DNA of 37,530 bases from a virus. Where the stretch lies: the IMG/VR virus record IMGVR_UViG_3300019758_000015, positions 1-37,530 of that record; one strand, 5' to 3'. Positions 32,474 to 37,530 of this stretch are shown here, one piece after another (within the stretch, counting starts at the first letter, position 1; each line of letters starts with the position of its first letter). The notes beneath the pieces are model-generated. The model did not search any database. It was not told the DNA's origin and worked only from the letters and a program-made list of their open reading frames with translations. Made by a program: the position numbers and the translations under genes.

Positions 32474-33739
32474 ATGGTGGTGTTTATGCCTAATGCTACT
32501 GGGGTTAGCTATGGCTCATTACCTTACAATGAAGCTATTGATTACTTCAAACAAAAGCTAATTATCCCTAGTGAGAAGTGGGATGATTTAGTGGGTCCCA
32601 TTCACGCTAAAGGCTTTACCGTTGCAGGAGCTACAAAACTAGAATTACTTCAAGACTTCTACAAAACCATCGGCGAGTATATTGCTAATGGTGATAGTTT
32701 AGGTAACTTTCTAAAAGACTTTGATGCTATTGCGGCAAAACATGGTTGGTCATATAAAGGTGATCGCAGTTGGCGTGCAAAAACAATATTAAATACAAAT
32801 AAACGTTCTGCCTATATGGCTGGACGTTGGCAGCAATTGCAACGTGTTAAAACTCGTCGACCTTATTTAATCTATATGACGGTTGATGATAGCCGTGTTC
32901 GTCATGATCACAAAAAATGGCACTTAAAGGTTTATCACATTGATGATCCATTTTGGAAAACCCATTATCCACCTAACGGTTGGATGTGCCGTTGTTATGT
33001 TCGTTCAGCTTCTCAAAAAGATTTAGATCGCTTAGGTTTGAAAGTAGGCCAAAGTAAGAATATCGACCCTATTGAAATAGTAGATCCTGAAACGGGCCTT
33101 ATCACTAAAAAAATGCCCGGCATTGATGTTGGTTGGGATTATAACGTGGGTAAAGCATGGCTTGCACCTGATGTAATTCTAGGTCAACAATTAATGGAGT
33201 TACCAACAAAATTACGTAAACCTGCATTAGATTGGTTTGATAATTCAATATTTGATACGCCATATAAACAGTTAGTCAACAGTACAACAATGCAGTTAGC
33301 TAAAGGTGAAAAAGTTACCCAAGGTTTAGCGCAAACAGTAGGTTATTTAAGTGAAGAGATCATTAGTTATTTGTCTAACAACGCTAAGTTGCCAATTGGC
33401 GCAGCAATGGTTGTTAGAGACGGTGATATTGCCCACTGGTTAAGAGATAAAAAAGTTAACCGTGGGGCGGCAGTTCCACTTTCAATAGCATCTTCTTTAC
33501 CTAAATTACTGCGTGATCCTGATGTGGTTCTATTTGATGGCAAAGACGTGATTTTTGCTAATCAATTGAAAGATGGCCGCTATGCCAAGTTCGTGCTTAA
33601 ACTCAATTTTAAAGGCCGTTTAAGGCACGATAAATCACGGTTTAAAGAGTATTTAAACACCTTTATATCTGCAGGTATTATTGATAAAGCGAATTTGTTA
33701 GAACCGAGATACGAAGTGATAACAGGAAAGGTAAATTAA
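32474..33739 (+). CDS. head morphogenesis protein (Mu gpF-like) with C-terminal nuclease-like domain
   Basis: A 421-residue protein. Residues about 130-180 carry the Mu gpF signature: TVDDSRVRHDHKKWHLKVYH then HYPPNGWMCRCYVRS. Residues about 310-421 look like a phage Barnase-EndoU-ColicinE5/D-RelE (PBECR) domain (FDGKDVIFANQLKDGRYAKF, then basic strands). An ATG at 32486 is preceded by GGTGGT and is a possible true start, four residues shorter. It is the last gene of the rightward late operon; in Mu the protease gene would follow, but here the next gene in that position is cargo on the other strand. Confidence 0.88.
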   Translation: MVVFMPNATGVSYGSLPYNEAIDYFKQKLIIPSEKWDDLVGPIHAKGFTVAGATKLELLQDFYKTIGEYIANGDSLGNFLKDFDAIAAKHGWSYKGDRSWRAKTILNTNKRSAYMAGRWQQLQRVKTRRPYLIYMTVDDSRVRHDHKKWHLKVYHIDDPFWKTHYPPNGWMCRCYVRSASQKDLDRLGLKVGQSKNIDPIEIVDPETGLITKKMPGIDVGWDYNVGKAWLAPDVILGQQLMELPTKLRKPALDWFDNSIFDTPYKQLVNSTTMQLAKGEKVTQGLAQTVGYLSEEIISYLSNNAKLPIGAAMVVRDGDIAHWLRDKKVNRGAAVPLSIASSLPKLLRDPDVVLFDGKDVIFANQLKDGRYAKFVLKLNFKGRLRHDKSRFKEYLNTFISAGIIDKANLLEPRYEVITGKVN

Positions 33740-33744
33740 GTAGA

Positions 33745-33845
33745 TGAAGAGTGGAAGGACGCTTTAACCTTCATATATGGCTAGTTACCTAACCAGTGCT
33801 ACCACGCAACAGTATTTCTACCGCTTTTTCTAGCCTCACTCTTCA
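33745..33845 (+). other. three-way-junction inverted-repeat structure downstream of gpF
   Basis: Outer stem: TGAAGAGTG (33745-33753) with CACTCTTCA (33837-33845). Directly inside: GAAGG/CCTTC (33754-33758 with 33768-33772), then GGCTAG/CTAGCC (33779-33784 with 33830-33835), which itself encloses AGTGCT/AGTATT (33795-33800 with 33811-33816; G-U pairs allowed). The stems nest without conflict. The remaining 150 bases to 33998 hold no gene. Confidence 0.55.
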
Positions 33846-33998
33846 CTAGGGTAAGTATAACGTAAAGCAAAATTTAAACAACTATGAAAAAAACAAGGTC
33901 ACTTTTGCCACATTGAAGAAGTTAACCCGTATTGCTCTAAAGTCGATTCCGATTAGATTTAGTATCTCCATTACTAGTCACTTGAAAATTATAACTAC

Positions 33999-34844
33999 TT
34001 ATTTTTTACCTTCTAACTCTGTTATTTCTTTGTCATGCTCTTGCATTTGTTTATATGCGTCCTCTAATTTGGTTTCGTCCTCTAATTTGATTTCATCCTT
34101 GAAATCGAATATCCCATAGAGGCTCTTTATTTTAATTATTTCTTGAAGATAGAATGAATCACAATGGGAAGAGGAATGTAAGATTCTTAAATGTATTAAA
34201 TCTAATCCTGATACTACTCTTGAAAGCATTCCTTTTTTGAAAAAGTCACGTTTCTCAACAGACAAGCTTACTTTTATCCCTAAAAAGAATGCATCTACTT
34301 CTTCCATATGATGATATAACACTGACAAAGCTTTAGAATATTTCGGCTCTTTGTATATGTCAGACCATAACATGTGGATAGCATCGAATTCAGAATTAAG
34401 CGTATCAAGACTTGTTGTTTGTTTGCTCAATCTGGCATCTAAAGATGACAGATGATTCTTAAGGCGATGAACACTTACACCAAGAGCGATTAAAGAAGAC
34501 TTATGCTTACCTTTTTCAGAGGAATATTCTTTTATTTTACTTATTGAGATAAGCTCTGAAGTCTGTTTAGACTTGTAGTGAACTACATAAATACCAACAC
34601 TTGGAAGTGATAAACTCATAATACCAAGAGGTAATTTACTTATTTCCAAAAAGTAATTATAACCCGTAGAACTAAGCAGAAAATCAAGAGACATCCAAAT
34701 TAAGCTCCCCATGAACCCTCCGAAACAAATAGGGAAAAAAATCCAAAACCAAAAGCTTATATTCTTGAAGATAGGTTTACGATGATTAACTCTAAATAAA
34801 AACCAAAACAAGAAATTTATACCCTTAATTATTTTTTTAAACAC
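33999..34844 (-). CDS. unknown membrane protein, cargo gene
   Basis: A 281-residue protein starting with GTG, eight bases after AAGGGA. Residues about 9-19 are hydrophobic, and about 30-58 (FWIFFPICFGGFMGSLIWMS) and 71-90 (LGIMSLSLPSVGIYVVHY) are membrane helices. The remaining 190 residues are cytoplasmic, helical and charged (VSVHRLKNHLSSLDARLSKQ), ending in Lys/Glu-rich repeats. No enzyme motif is recognised. It is AT-richer than the phage genes, on the opposite strand to the preceding late genes, and shares an upstream regulatory element with the ApeA-like gene. That makes a defence or exclusion role plausible but unproven. Confidence 0.65.
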   Translation of the reverse strand: MFKKIIKGINFLFWFLFRVNHRKPIFKNISFWFWIFFPICFGGFMGSLIWMSLDFLLSSTGYNYFLEISKLPLGIMSLSLPSVGIYVVHYKSKQTSELISISKIKEYSSEKGKHKSSLIALGVSVHRLKNHLSSLDARLSKQTTSLDTLNSEFDAIHMLWSDIYKEPKYSKALSVLYHHMEEVDAFFLGIKVSLSVEKRDFFKKGMLSRVVSGLDLIHLRILHSSSHCDSFYLQEIIKIKSLYGIFDFKDEIKLEDETKLEDAYKQMQEHDKEITELEGKK

Positions 34845-34984
34845 GCTTTTCCCTTATAGCCTATAATTTGTATGAAACAATACATTTAAACTTTCTTTTA
34901 TTCAATTGTTTATGAAATAGCTTAAAAAAAGAAATTAAATGTGCGTTTTTACATAAAACTTAACCACTAGCTTATTTTAGAAAG

Positions 34985-35022
34985 TATATCTCAAATTTTT
35001 TGAAGTTAACTTCCGTTTTTCG
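34985..35022 (-). promoter_or_regulatory. shared cargo upstream element, copy 1 (contains dyad)
   Basis: These 38 bases are about 82% identical to 37093-37130. They contain the perfect 12-bp palindrome GAAGTTAACTTC (35002-35013) and, on the minus strand, a TATACT -10-like hexamer just beyond. The element lies about 140 bases upstream of the membrane-protein gene at 34844. Confidence 0.6.
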
Positions 35023-35089
35023 AACAAAGAAGACATTAGCTTTTAAAGACAATTAGATACTTCGGATTAGGTTTTGTCTCGATAATACC

Positions 35090-35157
35090 CACTTAAGCGG
35101 ACAGAGATAGTGTAGTGAAGCGCAACATAGTCAATTATTTATGTTCCGTTTAAAGTG
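35090..35157. repeat. 68-bp segment bounded by imperfect inverted repeats
   Basis: CACTTAAGCGGAC (35090-35102) faces TGTTCCGTTTAAAGTG (35142-35157), whose complement is CACTTTAAACGGAACA. It could be a miniature or solo insertion end, or a terminator for the ApeA-like gene, whose stop is 22 bases away. No ORF lies inside. Confidence 0.35.
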
Positions 35158-35179
35158 CTTATAGTTGGATTTTTCTAGA

Positions 35180-36988
35180 CTACAAAGCCACTGTGCTTTC
35201 AAGCAAAGAAGGAAGCCATGTATTTTTGAATTCATCAAAGACTCTCAATCTGTCTTTTACTTGTCCATGTGAGAATATATATTCAGGACAATTCAAAATA
35301 AAAGCTCCTGAAAAAAGGTTAAGTGACTCATCTTTATATTTAAGGTAAGAAATGTTCAAATATGCGAAATTTTTAACTTTTATAGTATCTACAAAAGCTA
35401 TAAGTTCTTCTTCAACAGATCGAGTTGTTTTATCTCGATTAAAGAGCCTAGCACCAACATGCTCGGTCGCTTTATCGTTCACTCTAAAAGTATCACTTGA
35501 TTTTACATAATCTAAAATTAAACATTTAGAGTTATATCTTTTAGCTTTAAAAAAATTTGTTTTATTTGTCTTAAGAAATAAGTATTTTCCCGAAGCGATA
35601 TCAAGTGAAACTCTATTAATTTGTGCCTGCTGTGTAATTGGATCCATCCAGTTGCCTAAAAAACCTATGAAATCTGAATGCGTGAAACCCATATCAATAA
35701 AAGCCCAATAACGGAGTAGCAAAACAATTTTATTGGTAACTGTGACTTCGTATGTAATATTTCCTTCATTTTGAATTTTAGGCTCATCGCCATGGGCTAC
35801 AGTATTTCTAAGTTGCTTCAAGTGTCGAAAATCATCATCTTTGAATCCCAGCACTTCAATTATATTTGGGTTAGTTCTAGACACTTTCAGATCGAATTTT
35901 TTATTAAATGAGGGAATAGATGTGTTTTGAATATTCTCATTAACCTGAATGCACATGCTGTCAATAACAGCATTGAATTTCTCTTTATCTTCATCGCCTA
36001 GACTGCATTGTAATTTCACTTCTTCCAATGAAGTTCGTGCTACTCGTCGGTATTTCTTAAACTGGCTAAGTGATAGATGTTTTTCTTCATTCTTGGCGAA
36101 GATACTTACGTATCGATCGACCAAACTAACGTATGCTAATATTCTATATTCCCAAAACCCTTCATATGAAAGCATACCAGAGATTCTAGCCCAAACATTT
36201 TTGTATTTTTCATTGTTACTACTGAAGTACCCTTGTAATAATTCTTGCCACTTATTTTCTTTGAATAAAAATGAGGAAGGAACAAAGCACTTTCTCAGCA
36301 AGATATCTTCACTTGTATCTCTTGTAGCGTTTACAAAATAGATTGACTGTTTAGTGCTTTTTGTCGTTGCATCCAGTACATACTCGACACCAATCGAATG
36401 ACCAAGTAGTAATGTAAAGAACGTCCTTATATCGCTAATTATTGCAATCAATTCAGTAATAGACCAAGAGGAGTTCTTAGATTCGATTCTCAGAAGTGAG
36501 TATTGATTAAGTTGGTAATTATTATCTTTAACATGCTTAGTATCACACCAATGTTCATTGCTTAAAGAAATCTTTTTACCACCTAAGTCGACTTCAGCAT
36601 CAAAAGTTCTAGTGTCTATTTTTCTAATGATTTCACTATTAGTAAACTCAAACCTTCCATGGCTATCCATCCATTGTGATAGTCCTTGAAGAAGAAGGTA
36701 AATTCTTTTAAATTTAACTCGTCTTTGCTCTCCCTTAATAAAGACATTTGGAAAAATGGTATTATCAAATATTTCACACTCTAACAATTGGTACTGATAC
36801 TTTTTAGACTTACAAATAAACACTTTTTGTTTTGCATATCTAGATATATCTGTATCAAAATCAACTTGAGGGGCTTGATTTTTTTTAACTGATAGAGTTC
36901 CACTACCAACAGTAGTATCAGATGTAGTAAAAACTTCAACTTTAACTGAAAACTCATCTAAAAAACCAACATATTTATCAAAAATCAT
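35180..36988 (-). CDS. apeA: ApeA-like HEPN anti-phage protein
   Basis: A 602-residue soluble protein. Residues about 5-290 resemble the ApeA N-terminal domain (beta-rich, with LLLQGLSQWMDSHGRFEF and LIAIISDIRTFFTLLLGHSI). The HEPN domain follows, with the catalytic RNase motif RNTVAH at residues 394-399 (R-x4-H) in LKQLRNTVAHGDEP. About 200 residues of extra C-terminal domain follow (NYLK-type strands, LFSGAFILNCPEYIF). ApeA-family proteins cleave RNA on infection and abort phage growth. Base composition is AT-richer than the phage body, as expected of cargo. The family call is from pattern, not a search. Confidence 0.68.
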   Translation of the reverse strand: MIFDKYVGFLDEFSVKVEVFTTSDTTVGSGTLSVKKNQAPQVDFDTDISRYAKQKVFICKSKKYQYQLLECEIFDNTIFPNVFIKGEQRRVKFKRIYLLLQGLSQWMDSHGRFEFTNSEIIRKIDTRTFDAEVDLGGKKISLSNEHWCDTKHVKDNNYQLNQYSLLRIESKNSSWSITELIAIISDIRTFFTLLLGHSIGVEYVLDATTKSTKQSIYFVNATRDTSEDILLRKCFVPSSFLFKENKWQELLQGYFSSNNEKYKNVWARISGMLSYEGFWEYRILAYVSLVDRYVSIFAKNEEKHLSLSQFKKYRRVARTSLEEVKLQCSLGDEDKEKFNAVIDSMCIQVNENIQNTSIPSFNKKFDLKVSRTNPNIIEVLGFKDDDFRHLKQLRNTVAHGDEPKIQNEGNITYEVTVTNKIVLLLRYWAFIDMGFTHSDFIGFLGNWMDPITQQAQINRVSLDIASGKYLFLKTNKTNFFKAKRYNSKCLILDYVKSSDTFRVNDKATEHVGARLFNRDKTTRSVEEELIAFVDTIKVKNFAYLNISYLKYKDESLNLFSGAFILNCPEYIFSHGQVKDRLRVFDEFKNTWLPSLLESTVAL

Positions 36989-37092
36989 AAATCGTTTCTA
37001 ACGCCTCAACGTGAATAAATAAAAAAACAGAGCAACATAACGCTTATTATGGAGATTTTTCAATAATAAGACACATATAATTTATTAGACAA

Positions 37093-37130
37093 TATATCGC
37101 AAGTATTTTGAAGATAACTTCAGCTTTGCG
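37093..37130 (-). promoter_or_regulatory. shared cargo upstream element, copy 2
   Basis: About 82% identical over 38 bases to 34985-35022, with GAAGATAACTTC in place of the perfect dyad and a TATATT -10-like hexamer at the corresponding place. It lies about 105 bases upstream of the ApeA-like start, so both cargo genes appear to have related promoters. Confidence 0.6.
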
Positions 37131-37190
37131 CACTTAGTTGTCAGTTGTGGTTATGTTCTTTTTTAAATATATAATAATGACTAATCCACT

Positions 37191-37302
37191 TCAGTGGTAA
37201 AAAACATTTCACCTCTTACCATTAAACACCCATTTCTTACTGGTAAAAACTCACTTAACTATCACTTAATCTCAATTAAGCTCATTTATTCTCAATAATG
37301 AT
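37191..37302. repeat. boxes and 10-bp phased repeats, candidate prophage end region
   Basis: Three related boxes occur: AGTGGTAAAAAA near 37193, CTCTTACCATTAA at 37213 and TTACTGGTAAAAAC at 37237. They are followed by five direct repeats one helical turn apart: CACTTAACTAT, CACTTAATCT, CAATTAAGCT, CATTTATTCT, CAATAATGAT (37252-37302). No gene is present between 36989 and 37365. Clusters of transposase-binding boxes next to non-phage DNA are what the end of a Mu-like prophage looks like. Confidence 0.5.
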
Positions 37303-37365
37303 TCTATCGTTAAACATTAATTAAATTCGACGAAATGTATACCCAACAAGGATTTGAGTCAATTT

Positions 37366-37530
37366 TTATCCCCTCTGTGAATTATCAGAAATGATTACCC
37401 CCCTACATCTAGTGCATAAACTTTTTACTCTTTCTATATCCCCTATGAAGTTGTTCCATGCCCTTGAACACTGTTCAACAATATCCTCATAACCTTGAAA
37501 GCAGCGGTTAGCCAATTCATTTTGTCTTAG
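37366..37530 (-). mobile_element. C-terminal end of an IS630-family transposase (partial)
   Basis: Fifty-four residues are read on minus from the window edge to a stop at 37366: NELANRCFQGYEDIVEQCSR, then AWNNFIGDIERVKSLCTRCR. The ending NR-x-F-x-x-Y-[ED]-x-[IL]-V-x-x-x-x-x-AWN-x-x-I followed by I/V-K-S-L/I-C is typical of IS630-type DDE transposases. The catalytic part lies beyond the window. It suggests that phage DNA has ended before this point. Confidence 0.62.

Noticed and set aside
33779-33835. Resemblance of the post-gpF stem region to an integron attC site
   Set aside because: A GTTAGGT-like core can be read on minus, but the paired R''/R' arrangement and typical extrahelical bases are not present.
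1-37530. tRNA genes, rRNA, CRISPR arrays, integrase and mom/com modification genes
   Set aside because: Looked for by eye and not seen. The lack of a tyrosine or serine integrase is expected for a transposing phage.

Overview
The window is most of a Mu-like (transposable) prophage, inferred to lie in an AT-rich marine gammaproteobacterium of the Alteromonadales type (Colwellia/Thalassotalea/Pseudoalteromonas-like). The host guess rests on base composition, codon use and general protein flavour only. The defining evidence is a DDE transposase with MuA-like catalytic spacing followed by a MuB-like AAA+ ATPase. Around them are DUF3164, GemA, Mor, DUF1804, DUF935 portal, gpF, gpG, DUF1320 and Mu-type protease/scaffold genes. 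The tail module has a tape measure, tail tube and frameshifted chaperones, and no sheath or baseplate wedge gene is visible. The particle was therefore probably a long-tailed siphovirus like D3112/B3, not a myovirus like Mu.

Layout. Positions 1-14252 (minus strand) hold the protease/scaffold, decoration, major capsid, head-tail connector and tail genes, running off the left edge. Positions 14467-16784 (plus) are a compact operon of small accessory genes (DUF2786, a KorA/TrfB-like regulator, a ribosome-modulation-factor-like protein, tiny membrane and winged-helix proteins). Positions 16939-18774 are a switch-associated region with a TPR-like membrane protein and an S24 (SOS-cleavable type) repressor, both on minus. 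Positions 18890-27283 (plus) are the early/transposition operon, from a Ner-like regulator through A and B to GemA and Mor. Positions 27413-33739 (plus) are lysis, terminase, portal and gpF genes. Positions 33999-36988 (minus) are AT-richer cargo: an unknown membrane protein and an ApeA-like HEPN anti-phage protein. Positions 37366-37530 are the end of an IS630-family transposase entering from the right.

How it works together. The repressor and Ner-like genes are divergent, from overlapping promoters with a palindromic operator inside the early promoter spacer. Early transcription makes the transposition machinery and finally Mor. A 20-bp motif, nearly identical at 14291 and 27323, sits before the head operon and the lysis/terminase operon and is the best candidate binding site for the late activator.

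The most unusual points are these. (1) The late genes are split into two oppositely oriented halves: inverting roughly 14.3-33.8 kb restores the canonical Mu order. (2) The two cargo genes share a conserved 38-bp upstream element containing a GAAGTTAACTTC dyad, which links an uncharacterised membrane protein to an ApeA-like defence protein. (3) There is an unexplained three-way-junction structure just after gpF. (4) Ordered repeat arrays near 37.2 kb may be a prophage end. The other prophage end is not in the window.
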